Notes under the pieces: model-generated
The model's database searches: none
What the model saw: the letters and a program-made list of their open reading frames with translations, nothing else
What the model was told of the DNA's origin: nothing
From: Cytophagales bacterium
Lineage (GTDB): Bacteria; Bacteroidota; Bacteroidia; Cytophagales; Thermoflexibacteraceae
Reading direction: 5' to 3'
DNA length: 64,000 bases
Assembly: GCA_013299115.1 (NCBI GenBank)
Contig: JAAFKA010000018.1
Coordinates: 1 to 64,000 of the forward strand
Part shown: positions 16,918 through 25,089 of the stretch, piece by piece
Position numbering within the stretch: position 1 is the first letter of the stretch
Layout: the number at the start of each line of letters is the position of its first letter
Program-made: the position numbers and the translations under genes

Positions 16918-19839
16918 TTAAAAATCTTGTTTCAGTTCTCTCAAAACCACTTCATACAATTTTGGCAAAATCTCGTTAATTTCGCCTTTTTTGTAGCCCA
17001 AAACCTCCAAAATAGCCATATCCATCTGCACCCTGCCCGAAAACCGTTTTTCTATCTGCTCTACAATGCTCGGAAATTCCAAACTTTTCAGGCTATCAAA
17101 AACTACTAACAATTTTTCTATCTCTTTTTTAATTAGGTTTTCGTAGTTAAGGAGTTGGAAATTGAGTAAATCTGTTTCTGTAATGGCGTGATAGCCTCCA
17201 GCAGTGGTTTGTTGGCGATTGGTTATAAATTGCAAAAGATTAACAATGCTATTCAAAAATAAACATAAGATTTTAGCTTTTTCGGTGCTTAAATTAGGAT
17301 AAACTTTTAGGCTATCCGTAGCAATCATAGGTTCTTCGGAATAAAAGGCAATGAAAGAAGTATTACGAGAATACAAGTCAAATTTGGTGGCAGAAACCAA
17401 ATGTACCATTTTTTTGGGGTAGGTTTTTTGCACATATTCCCAATCAAATATTTTGTTTTTGTCATCAAATTTTGACACACCTAATATTTTCGCAAAGTCG
17501 GGGAAGTAATTGGTTACCAAATAATCTCCATCAGGTACTTCAATAGTTCGCAAGCCAGTGATGGTGCGAATAGCTTTTTTACATACTTCACGAGGAACTT
17601 GATAACGCAATTCAGTTTTAGCTATTCTTACATTGAGATAATCAGATTTTACACTTTCCAAAATCATTAAAGCCCTTTCGGTACGAGTTTTTTGCTCTTG
17701 TGGCGAGGTAATAAACACTGCACTAATTACACCTTTGGTATAAGAATGAAAACCCTCTCTTACTAAACCTTGCGGAAAATTGATTAGTTTTTTATTCTGA
17801 AAAGTCTTATAAAATTCCTGAACAGTTACACAATCTGCTGCATTTTTTGCCCACAAAAAGTACATTAAATTGTTTTGCTTTTCCTCCAAAGTTTGCTGTG
17901 TTACAGCCAATATATCAAAAGTTTCGGTTGAATAAATCCCTTTTTCTTTTTTCAGGAGGTCTGAGGCTTTCAAATTTCGTAATTGGTTATACAATTTGGG
18001 CATTTCCTCATTTTTGAAGTTTTTTATACTTTTTTTGAAATATACAATTTTACAAACGTCATCTTTACTTGGTTTTTTCTTTTCTGTAACCAATAAAATA
18101 TCTTTGAAAATTGCCCCTTCTGAAAAAGCTATATCTCCCACAGGTTTTATAATATAACGCAAGGTGTGATTTTGGAGTGTAAACTCTCTAATTTTTTCGG
18201 TAGCTGCTCCTCTGGCAAAGTTTATTGGAATTACCGAACCGACTAAACCTCCTTCTTTGACTAATAAATCTCCCAAAATCATAAAATAACCCCATAAATT
18301 TATCAAATTTCCACTGTATTTATTCAGCACTTCGTTGGCATTTAGTTTGTCTTTCCATACTTTGGGCATTTTTTCCCTGTCCGAATAAGGCGGATTCATT
18401 ATCACTGCGTCAGATAAAATCAACTTAAAACCTGCACTTACACCTTCTGCGTTGATAGCCCCTTGTTTAATTGCCTTTTGCTCATACATCTGAAAAATAG
18501 TACCTTGTATGGTTTCGGTGTATGCCTCTATGTCTATTCCAAAATTGTGTTCCTCTCTGGTGGTATTGCTTTTGTTCAATGGTGCAGCCAACTGTAAAGA
18601 GTCACGCGTAGCAAACCTCACCACATTGGTAACTTGTTCTATGTTTTGCATAGTCAAGTTAATAGTGCTAATATGGGCAGCAAAAGGCATGATGTCTATG
18701 CCTGTTATTTCTTTCTCTATAAAATCTTTGTGCATTTGGGCTTGGTTGGCAAAGCCAAACATTTTTTCATAGAGCCATTGTTTGCGTTTGTAGCCCGCCA
18801 CCAACAAAGTCCCCGAACCACAAGCAGGGTCAATAATGGTGTCGTTGGGGCTGTCTATCAGCAAACCCGCCAACAAATCAGCTGCGTTGGGGTGCGTATA
18901 AAAAGCTGCCAACACTTTGCGGACTTCGTGAGGGATGAGTTCGTGAAAAAACCTACCTGCCAAGTCGTGGGTAATATGCTCTGCCCGCAAAGATTTGATA
19001 AGCAAGATTAAGCTATTGAGTTCCGAAATGCAATAATGTTCGTTGGGGATATGCCCCAAAATATTTACTTTGTAAATAGATTTGTAATCAATTTGTAAAA
19101 TAGCATCAAAATATTGTTGCACTTCTTTTGGTGATTTAACTTCTTGAATTTCAGGTACTTTGACCTCTGTTTTTTTATGAAAAATATGGTAAAACAGGAT
19201 TTGGTTGAACAGCAAGAACGAAGCTAAATTGAGTACCTGCACCGAAGCACTTTCTTTGTCCTTGAAATCGCCAATAGCCGAAAATAAATCTAATTTGTCC
19301 ACAACTTCCTTCGCCAGTTCCTCTCTGTTTGCATAAAATAAAACAGCATTAAAGTCTGTAATAGCTTTATTTACCCTCGTTACAACACTATCAAAATCTA
19401 TGGTAGGTTTTTCTTTGACAAAGTTCTCTTTTAAAGCCTCTACAAATTGTAAAAAAGTAATTTTGTTGGTGCTTTTTGACCATTTATCTGTAGCAACGTG
19501 AGTAAATAGAGGAGTTTTTAGCACAATTTCCTTAAGTTGTTGGCTGTTAATCACAGGTTGTCCTTTGAGGTTTTTGGGATAAACTAATACAATTACGTTA
19601 GTTGTACCTAATTTTTCTGCATAACGCCAAGCTTGACTCACTGCATTGGAGGTCAATTCTACTTTTATCTCATCTATTTTCACCTCCACCACAAATTTTT
19701 GCCCTGCATAACTAAACAAAATATCTGGTCTGGTTTGGTTGTCTGCAAATTTTGTTTCGCCAATGGCATCAAAGCCTTGCGAAATAAGGTATTGCACCAA
19801 ATCGGGGTAGAGTGTACTTTCTTGTATGTGGGTGTGCAT
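16918..19839 (-). CDS. Second single-chain RM protein (PD-(D/E)XK nuclease plus N6-adenine methylase)
   Basis: 973 residues. The N-terminal 130 residues look like a type I R-subunit/HsdR-N or PD-(D/E)XK nuclease domain: PDILFSYAGQKFVVEVK places Asp39, Glu52 and Lys54. A HsdM-like methylase follows: FYTHPNAADLLAGLL, motif I DPACGSGTLLVAGY (about 337-350), GIDIMPFAAHIS, and motif IV NPPYSDR (about 482). The C-terminal 350 residues, including a helical end, should hold target recognition. The upstream frame begins at TTG; the ATG at 19839 yields the natural MHTHIQES start and leaves a TACTTTTG box 21 nt upstream. No separate R or S subunit is seen, so it is treated as self-contained. Confidence 0.85.
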   Translation of the reverse strand: MHTHIQESTLYPDLVQYLISQGFDAIGETKFADNQTRPDILFSYAGQKFVVEVKIDEIKVELTSNAVSQAWRYAEKLGTTNVIVLVYPKNLKGQPVINSQQLKEIVLKTPLFTHVATDKWSKSTNKITFLQFVEALKENFVKEKPTIDFDSVVTRVNKAITDFNAVLFYANREELAKEVVDKLDLFSAIGDFKDKESASVQVLNLASFLLFNQILFYHIFHKKTEVKVPEIQEVKSPKEVQQYFDAILQIDYKSIYKVNILGHIPNEHYCISELNSLILLIKSLRAEHITHDLAGRFFHELIPHEVRKVLAAFYTHPNAADLLAGLLIDSPNDTIIDPACGSGTLLVAGYKRKQWLYEKMFGFANQAQMHKDFIEKEITGIDIMPFAAHISTINLTMQNIEQVTNVVRFATRDSLQLAAPLNKSNTTREEHNFGIDIEAYTETIQGTIFQMYEQKAIKQGAINAEGVSAGFKLILSDAVIMNPPYSDREKMPKVWKDKLNANEVLNKYSGNLINLWGYFMILGDLLVKEGGLVGSVIPINFARGAATEKIREFTLQNHTLRYIIKPVGDIAFSEGAIFKDILLVTEKKKPSKDDVCKIVYFKKSIKNFKNEEMPKLYNQLRNLKASDLLKKEKGIYSTETFDILAVTQQTLEEKQNNLMYFLWAKNAADCVTVQEFYKTFQNKKLINFPQGLVREGFHSYTKGVISAVFITSPQEQKTRTERALMILESVKSDYLNVRIAKTELRYQVPREVCKKAIRTITGLRTIEVPDGDYLVTNYFPDFAKILGVSKFDDKNKIFDWEYVQKTYPKKMVHLVSATKFDLYSRNTSFIAFYSEEPMIATDSLKVYPNLSTEKAKILCLFLNSIVNLLQFITNRQQTTAGGYHAITETDLLNFQLLNYENLIKKEIEKLLVVFDSLKSLEFPSIVEQIEKRFSGRVQMDMAILEVLGYKKGEINEILPKLYEVVLRELKQDF

Positions 19840-19976
19840 AGCATTGGTTGCTGAATAGGCAAAAGTAAATAAAAAATGTATTTTTATAGTAGAGTCTATC
19901 AATTATTTTTTGAAAATGCTAACGAAACAAACACCCTACAAAAGTTTAAAACTTTCATAAGGTATTTTTCGTTTTT

Positions 19977-20013
19977 GTACGATTGGCAAGGTCTGCAACC
20001 ATTGCCAACGTAC
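19977..20013. repeat. REP-like palindrome R1, copy E (complete 37 nt form)
   Basis: The most complete copy. GTACG at the left and CGTAC at the right flank ATTGGCAAGGTCTGCAACC and ATTGCCAA; the two halves can fold into one long hairpin. It lies 8 nt from the stop codon of the hydrolase gene. Confidence 0.8.
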
Positions 20014-20021
20014 TTTTATTG

Positions 20022-22211
20022 CTATTCCTTTCCCATTACCTTCGCCACTTCTCTCTTGGCATTGTCCAAACAGTTTAGCGTAAAAATCCAGACCGAAGTA
20101 GCCATAAAACTAAGCAAAGTCAAGACATTGAAAAAGCCGTAGCCCGAACCTTCTTCTTCTTGTTGTTCACGTTGGTAGTCTAAAAACTGTTCTTCCATAC
20201 TTTCGGGTATTTTGTTGGCAGTTTCTTGGAGTTCTATCAGGTCGGCTTTGAATGGATTAACCAACTCAAAAAGAGAATTGAGGGGATTAAATTCAAAATA
20301 AGTGAGCAAAGCAATGACACCTATCAGCAAAGTAACAGACCCCAATGTGCCATTATCTACGGTCAAACCAAATTTGATTTTGTATTTGGTGCGGGGTTTA
20401 TACAAAAATTTGTGGTAAAAGAAACTACCAATTAAGCCCAGCCCTATCACACTTCCAAAGTCGTACACGTGGTGTTGCCAATCAAATTCACCGAGTTTAA
20501 TAAGCATAGTAAAATAGCTTGGAATGTAGAGCAAAGAAAAACCTACCAAACCAAACAAAATCACATTGCAAAAAGCCCTAAATCTTTTCGACCTATGGTT
20601 GAGGATATATTCGCCTGCTGCTGCATCGGGATTGATGTTTTTTGCCTTCAAGATTTGTCGCCACCAAATAGACAATTTAATCAGTCGGCGAAACAAAAAT
20701 GCGGAGGCTATCAAGCCTATGCTTGCCATAGTGCTGCCTGTTGAGCCTTTTGCCTCCCAACCCCACAAGACGAAAAACGAACAAATTAAGGTCATGAGCA
20801 AAGGCAAGATGCCATAAGAAAACCACATTACTTTTTCGTAAGTGCCTTCTTTGTCGGCAAAGTCCTTAAAAATTTCTTGTTGGGCTACTTCTGCCACAGG
20901 TTTGCTGTCTATGGTGCATTGCACAATACGGCTAAACAGCTCATAATCAGTCCAATAGTCCACGTGGGCTTTACCCGGTACTGCATAACGGTTATAGACA
21001 ATATCCTCTTGTTTTGTAAAGAGTCGGCTGTAAACAGGTTTGGTTTCAAAATGGTCGAGCAAATGCCCTACGGGGTCTTGCTCATCACAGTAATTGAAGT
21101 GCTTGATTTTGTGAGTGCGGTTTTGAAACAAATCTGCATAGTCGAGATATTGGTAATTTTGCCACCAAATGACCAAAAACTTGTCTATTGGCGAACCTAA
21201 GGTAACAAAATTGGCTACATTGTCTATCCAATTTCCGCCTATGTGTTCTCCCTTTTGGCTCAATATATACTGTATAGAATCACGCCGCCATTTGCCTTGC
21301 TCTGTTTTTGCATCTTCGTCATCATATTCATTGGCGTATTGCGGAAAAGGCAAATTTTCTAATTCACTTGCGAGTTTTTTGTCTGTATAAATTTTTTTGT
21401 CTAAGTGAGCATAAAGTAGTGTGTCCATCGTCATCACTGTTCCCAAACTATGGGCAATGAAAGTATAGCGAGGTTTTACAATGGCATTGCCATTGCTATA
21501 CGCCACTGTTTGGTGAAATTGGCACTCTCTTTTGATATGTTCCCTTTCTATTTTGTTCATCAAGTCGTGAAAACGTCTAACGGCTTTGCTGCGGATAGGC
21601 AAATATTCACCATAGAGCTGCACATCGCCGAGAAACTGGTCGAAAATCATGTCGCTAATCTTTTTGGTCTTGATAGACAACACACTTTTCAAAAAGATAA
21701 GAGTTTCTTCCACTTGATACAACACAGGCAACACCCACTTAGACTCCATATCTTTGTGGTTTTTTGGCAAATTTTTGTCCTTTATTTCCTTCATTTCCAA
21801 CCTATCGAGCAGGGTATCTGTCCATGCTTCGGTTGCTTGCCCCACTTCGCCAAATTCGCCTGACATGATGTCTGCCCAGTTCATGTCCACAAAACGGATA
21901 TTGTCGCCATTGTAAGATGGTTCTCCCAAAAAAAACTCTGTTTGTTCTCTTGGGCGTGCAGGTATGTTTTTAAATTCACTCCACGCTTGGCAGTTGGTAT
22001 AGTCTGTTACGCCATTTATCTTTTCAGGCTTGCCCGACTGGGAGGAAATCATACCCAATGAAACCACCTCCCTGTTTTTGGGTAGGCGTTGCTGTTGGCG
22101 TACCTCCGCAAAACGGTTAATAACAGGCAAAACAGTTTCGCTGGGGCGTTGGCTACCAATGCCATGCACCGTAATCACGTACTCTATGTATTTGATGGGT
22201 AGTTGGTTCAT
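20022..22211 (-). CDS. Membrane alpha/beta-hydrolase, putative effector
   Basis: 729 residues. The first 430 residues form a serine-hydrolase-like domain: VHGIG (oxyanion region, residue 15), nucleophile elbow FIAHSLGTVM (Ser255), VTLGSPIDKF, CDEQDPVGH (candidate Asp379) and KAHVDYWTD (candidate His416). The remaining 300 residues hold about six membrane helices, beginning VMWFSYGILPLLMTLICSFF. Lipase or esterase activity at the membrane is the likely reaction; substrate unknown. The open frame starts 25 codons earlier, but those codons come from a palindromic repeat, so the ATG at 22211 is preferred. It lies downstream of a SLATT-type membrane gene on the same strand and next to two RM genes. 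Confidence 0.75.
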   Translation of the reverse strand: MNQLPIKYIEYVITVHGIGSQRPSETVLPVINRFAEVRQQQRLPKNREVVSLGMISSQSGKPEKINGVTDYTNCQAWSEFKNIPARPREQTEFFLGEPSYNGDNIRFVDMNWADIMSGEFGEVGQATEAWTDTLLDRLEMKEIKDKNLPKNHKDMESKWVLPVLYQVEETLIFLKSVLSIKTKKISDMIFDQFLGDVQLYGEYLPIRSKAVRRFHDLMNKIEREHIKRECQFHQTVAYSNGNAIVKPRYTFIAHSLGTVMTMDTLLYAHLDKKIYTDKKLASELENLPFPQYANEYDDEDAKTEQGKWRRDSIQYILSQKGEHIGGNWIDNVANFVTLGSPIDKFLVIWWQNYQYLDYADLFQNRTHKIKHFNYCDEQDPVGHLLDHFETKPVYSRLFTKQEDIVYNRYAVPGKAHVDYWTDYELFSRIVQCTIDSKPVAEVAQQEIFKDFADKEGTYEKVMWFSYGILPLLMTLICSFFVLWGWEAKGSTGSTMASIGLIASAFLFRRLIKLSIWWRQILKAKNINPDAAAGEYILNHRSKRFRAFCNVILFGLVGFSLLYIPSYFTMLIKLGEFDWQHHVYDFGSVIGLGLIGSFFYHKFLYKPRTKYKIKFGLTVDNGTLGSVTLLIGVIALLTYFEFNPLNSLFELVNPFKADLIELQETANKIPESMEEQFLDYQREQQEEEGSGYGFFNVLTLLSFMATSVWIFTLNCLDNAKREVAKVMGKE

Positions 22212-22259
22212 AAGTTTTTTGGTGTATGTTTTAGGAAAGTTGCCTTTAGGAAACTTATA

Positions 22260-22402
22260 ATGTAGTGTGGACTTTAGTCCACACATGACTTAACTCCAAT
22301 TACTAAGTTGCCTAATTATTGGCTTGTACATATCATTGTCATACAATTTGTTGTATGACAATGATAAATAAGACTTGTGTGGACTGAAGTCCACACTACA
22401 CA
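22260..22402. repeat. Nested palindrome between the SLATT and hydrolase genes
   Basis: Outer units TGTAGTGTGGACTTTAGTCC and its inverted counterpart at 22378-22401 (GTGTGGACTGAAGTCCACAC) are themselves palindromic. Between them TATCATTGTCATACAA (22331-22346) and TTGTATGACAATGATA (22351-22366) form a perfect 16 bp stem. The whole 199 nt gap between the two genes is taken up by this element. Confidence 0.85.
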
Positions 22403-22410
22403 CTAAACTT

Positions 22411-23070
22411 TTACTGTTCTGCGGGTGGTTGTTCAGTTTCTGAGTTTGCCACTGTTTCCTCTTTTTTCTTTTGCTTGCTGTCGGGTATGCCATCACCGTC
22501 TTTGTCCTCGTCTTTATTGGCTTGCTTTTCAGTATTAGTCGAAGCATTGAGCCATTGGTTTTGCTCCCTTGCCAATAAACCTTCTATTCTTTCTACAAAA
22601 ATGGCATCACGTCTTTTGCCATTTGCGTATTCGCCTACACCTGCTTCGTACAAAAATTTTTCTCTGTTTATCATTTCGCAAACAGCCCTTGTAATAGTCC
22701 AATTTTCTTGATATTTGAAAGTTTTGAGGGCAGCAGCCAATACACTTACCACAAAAGAAGTAGTTAGTGTAACAAAATAGACCATGTTGTGCAACAAGCC
22801 TTTCTCACCGAGCAAATTGCTTTCGGAAACAGAAACCAAAATAGGGGTTAAGGAGGAGCAAATAATCAAAGTCCATTGGTAATTAAAATACTTATTCTTC
22901 TCAGCACTAGATTTGCTATTAAAATATTGGAGTTGTCCTTTTATTCTCTTATCGAGATATTCTTTCATATTAAAACTCTCCGAAGCTATATACCAACCAT
23001 GTACTTCTTCTTTGGGAGGTTGTGGTGGTAGATTCGTTGCATTGGTTTGTGTGTTTTGTGTGTCTGCCAT
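22411..23070 (-). CDS. DUF4231/SLATT-type two-helix membrane protein
   Basis: 219 residues. After a proline-rich leader, YLDKRIKGQLQYFNSKSSAE starts the SLATT helix, followed by two membrane helices (WTLIICSSLTPILVSV and VYFVTLTTSFVVSVLAAAL) and the conserved NWTITRAVCEMINREKFLYE segment. SLATT proteins are predicted pore formers or membrane sensors in bacterial conflict systems, usually paired with an activating enzyme. The C-terminal tail contains DKDGDGIPDSK, a Ca-binding-loop-like sequence of thrombospondin type 3 style, which is unusual for the family. The membrane hydrolase gene lies 199 nt downstream on the same strand. Confidence 0.8.
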   Translation of the reverse strand: MADTQNTQTNATNLPPQPPKEEVHGWYIASESFNMKEYLDKRIKGQLQYFNSKSSAEKNKYFNYQWTLIICSSLTPILVSVSESNLLGEKGLLHNMVYFVTLTTSFVVSVLAAALKTFKYQENWTITRAVCEMINREKFLYEAGVGEYANGKRRDAIFVERIEGLLAREQNQWLNASTNTEKQANKDEDKDGDGIPDSKQKKKEETVANSETEQPPAEQ

Positions 23071-23105
23071 AAGATTAGTAATTTCGTTTTAGGTTTTTAT
23101 TCGCC

Positions 23106-23150
23106 ATTCGCCTAAAGGCTAATACACTGTATTTTCGCCTTTAGGCGAAT
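23106..23150. repeat. Hairpin with ATTCGCCTAAAGGC arms
   Basis: ATTCGCCTAAAGGC (23106-23119) and GCCTTTAGGCGAAT (23137-23150) are perfect inverted repeats around 17 nt. Each arm is itself partly palindromic. It is in the 630 nt non-coding stretch upstream of the SLATT gene. Confidence 0.8.
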
Positions 23151-23350
23151 GTGTTGAATGTCGTTAAAGTTATAAACTGTATTTGATTTTACAAAAATTA
23201 GTGTTCATTTTTATCAAAAATTTGCAAATAGGTGTTCATTATTGCACATTTTTTTTAGAAACAAAGCAACAAGTTTTTGATAATCAATAAGTTGCAAATA
23301 AGGAACAAAAATTGCTGTTTTTAATTCTTAATTGTTAATGCTTAATTTTT

Positions 23351-23511
23351 AATTAACGTAAGTTGTGTAGTATCTGTAGAACGGACTTTAGTCCGTTTCT
23401 TGTGTATGAAAAACTAATTTTCGATGTTAAAGACACATTTTTGTGTTGGGAAAGCCCCAAAAACGGACTAAAGTCCGTTCTACAGCAGGTACTACGCAAC
23501 TTACATTAATT
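23351..23511. repeat. MITE-like element with long inverted ends and two R2 palindromes
   Basis: 161 bp. The left end AATTAACGTAAGTTGTGTAG and the right end (inverted AATTAATGTAAGTTGCGTAG) continue inward through GTAGAACGGACTTTAGTCCG for about 45 bases with few mismatches. The centre of about 70 bases is unrelated. The same end sequence begins elements near 28001 and 41444. No gene is inside. Confidence 0.85.
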
Positions 23512-23524
23512 AGAAAAAATATGT

Positions 23525-23557
23525 AGCAATAACATTTCTTTGAGAAATGTTATTGCT
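23525..23557. repeat. Palindrome R4 (AACATTTCT / AGAAATGTT)
   Basis: AGCAATAACATTTCT and AGAAATGTTATTGCT pair perfectly over 15 bp around TTG. Relatives are at 33583-33615, 45965-45995 and 58208-58265. Confidence 0.8.
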
Positions 23558-23579
23558 AAGAAGTTGTATGAATGTAGTA

Positions 23580-23635
23580 TATGCTTTAGCGTGTGATTTT
23601 TTTCCTCAATATAAAAAATCACACGCTAAAGCGTA
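23580..23635. repeat. Palindrome R3 (GCTTTAGCGTGTGATTTTTT)
   Basis: A 23 bp stem with one mismatch around 10 nt (left arm 23580-23602, right arm 23613-23635). The GCTTTAGYGTGT core recurs in the element at 28002-28148. Nothing else is recognised in the remaining part of the 23071-23700 gap. Confidence 0.8.
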
Positions 23636-23700
23636 TGTTACATACTATCCAATAATTTTTAATTCACAATTAAAAATTCAAAACTCAAAATTAAAAAAAG

Positions 23701-24948
23701 ATGTTTGATTTAGACAAATGGCAAGAAATCATTGCCACCATGAGTAAAAACAAACTCCGCACAGGGCTTACGGCTTTTGGGGTTTTTTGGGGCATTTTTA
23801 TGCTCATTTTGCTGTTGGGTTTTGGCTCTGGTATGGAAAATGGCGTAAAGTCGAACTTTGCACAGGAGTCAATCAACAGCATTTGGGTTTGGCAGGGCAA
23901 AACCTCTATGGCAAGTCATGGCTTGCAACCAGGGAGGGTCATAAACTTCACCAATGACGATTTGGCAGCCCTCCAACAGCAACTCACAGGCTTAGAATAT
24001 GTAGCCCCACGCAACAGGCTCACAGGCGAATATGCCATTGTGTATAAACAAAAAACAGGTTCTTTTCAGGTTTTTGGCTCTGTCAAAGAGTTTTTTATGA
24101 TGAATGGCGAAAGGTTGGAAACAGGTAGATTTCTCAATGCTTTGGACAACAAAGAGCAAAGAAAAATATGCGTCATTGGCGATAGAGTTCGCAAAGTGAT
24201 GTTTGGCGAAGAGAAAACTGATGTTTTGGGAGAATACCTGAACATCAAAGGTATGTATTTTCAGGTCGTTGGCACTTTCAAGACCGAAAGCAACGGAGGA
24301 CGCAACGAGGAGAGAATTTATATTCCGTTGAATACGTTGCAAGCTATTTACAACCAACGCAATATTATCCAAAACTTTGGGGCAGTGGCAAATAATCAAG
24401 TGTCTTCGGCAGATGTGGAGGCAAAAGCACGCCAAATTTTGGCTGCAAAACACAAATTTGACCCTGCGGACAAACAAGCTATTGGTGTTTGGAACAATGG
24501 CGAGGAGTTTAAGAAATTTACAGGCTTGTTTGCAGCTATCAAAATCTTTGTGAGTGTGGTCGGGTTGCTTACCTTGTTTGCAGGAGTGGTGGGTGTGAGC
24601 AATATTATGTTGATAATAGTAAAAGAAAGAACCAAAGAAATTGGTGTTCGCAAGGCAATAGGGGCAACACCTTGGTCTATTGTGAGCCAAATTTTGCAAG
24701 AATCTATTGTCATCACCAGCCTGTCGGGTTATTTGGGTTTGGTTTGCGGTGTAGGCTTGCTTGCCCTAATGGAATATGCTATTGAAGCTTCGGGGGCAAA
24801 TCTGCCGTTTTTCACCCGACCAGAGGTCAATGTTTGGTTTGCCTTTGGTGCAGTGGCGGTGTTGGTGGTGGCGGGTGCATTGGCGGGGCTGATGCCTGCC
24901 TTGCGTGCTGCACAAATTAAACCCATAGAGGCGTTGAGGGCTGATTAA
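23701..24948 (+). CDS. ABC transporter permease, MacB/FtsX family
   Basis: 415 residues. Typical four-helix MacB plan: helix 1 (TAFGVFWGIFMLILLLGFG) followed by a periplasmic MacB-like domain of about 240 residues, then three C-terminal helices in the FtsX domain starting IFVSVVGLLTLFAGVVGVSN and containing ERTKEIGVRKAIGATPWSIV, the signature of the coupling region. It needs a separate ATPase; none is adjacent, while MacB/LolD-class ATPases are at 12034-12756 and 53581-54207. Likely exports a small molecule, peptide or lipoprotein. The ATG directly follows an A-rich leader after a long repeat-filled gap. Confidence 0.9.
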   Translation: MFDLDKWQEIIATMSKNKLRTGLTAFGVFWGIFMLILLLGFGSGMENGVKSNFAQESINSIWVWQGKTSMASHGLQPGRVINFTNDDLAALQQQLTGLEYVAPRNRLTGEYAIVYKQKTGSFQVFGSVKEFFMMNGERLETGRFLNALDNKEQRKICVIGDRVRKVMFGEEKTDVLGEYLNIKGMYFQVVGTFKTESNGGRNEERIYIPLNTLQAIYNQRNIIQNFGAVANNQVSSADVEAKARQILAAKHKFDPADKQAIGVWNNGEEFKKFTGLFAAIKIFVSVVGLLTLFAGVVGVSNIMLIIVKERTKEIGVRKAIGATPWSIVSQILQESIVITSLSGYLGLVCGVGLLALMEYAIEASGANLPFFTRPEVNVWFAFGAVAVLVVAGALAGLMPALRAAQIKPIEALRAD

Positions 24949-24977
24949 TAACATAAACACAACACAACCCTGAACAG

Positions 24978-25026
24978 GTTGAACAACAGGAGTCCTACGT
25001 TGCATATAGGGCTACTGTTGTTCAAC
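24978..25026. repeat. Hairpin GTTGAACAACAG between convergent genes
   Basis: GTTGAACAACAG at 24978 and CTGTTGTTCAAC ending at 25026 frame a smaller inner stem (AGTCCTA / TATAGGGCT). Downstream, 25058-25086 carries TTTCTTAGCTTAATAGCATT, a sequence also present at both ends of the 41.6-41.9 kb repeat. The gap separates the permease and symporter genes, which converge, so the hairpin may act as a two-way terminator. Confidence 0.7.
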
Positions 25027-25089
25027 TCACAATAGAATTGCTCTTCGGGGTTAGTTTGGAATTTCTTAGCTTAATAGCATTGGGCTAAC

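Noticed and set aside
22212-22286. 25 additional N-terminal codons of the hydrolase
   Set aside because: They are encoded by the R2-type palindrome and do not resemble the family; ATG at 22211 starts directly before the first beta strand.
23351-23511. Insertion sequence
   Set aside because: Only 161 bp, with long inverted ends but no transposase frame; called a MITE-like repeat instead.
23992-24699. 235-codon minus-strand frame inside the permease gene
   Set aside because: Antisense shadow of a well-supported MacB-type permease; rich in Cys/His/Phe as expected for the reverse complement of coding DNA.
24949-25089. Riboswitch or small RNA in the hairpin-rich gap
   Set aside because: Located between two stop codons of convergent genes; simple hairpins explain it and no riboswitch core was recognised.
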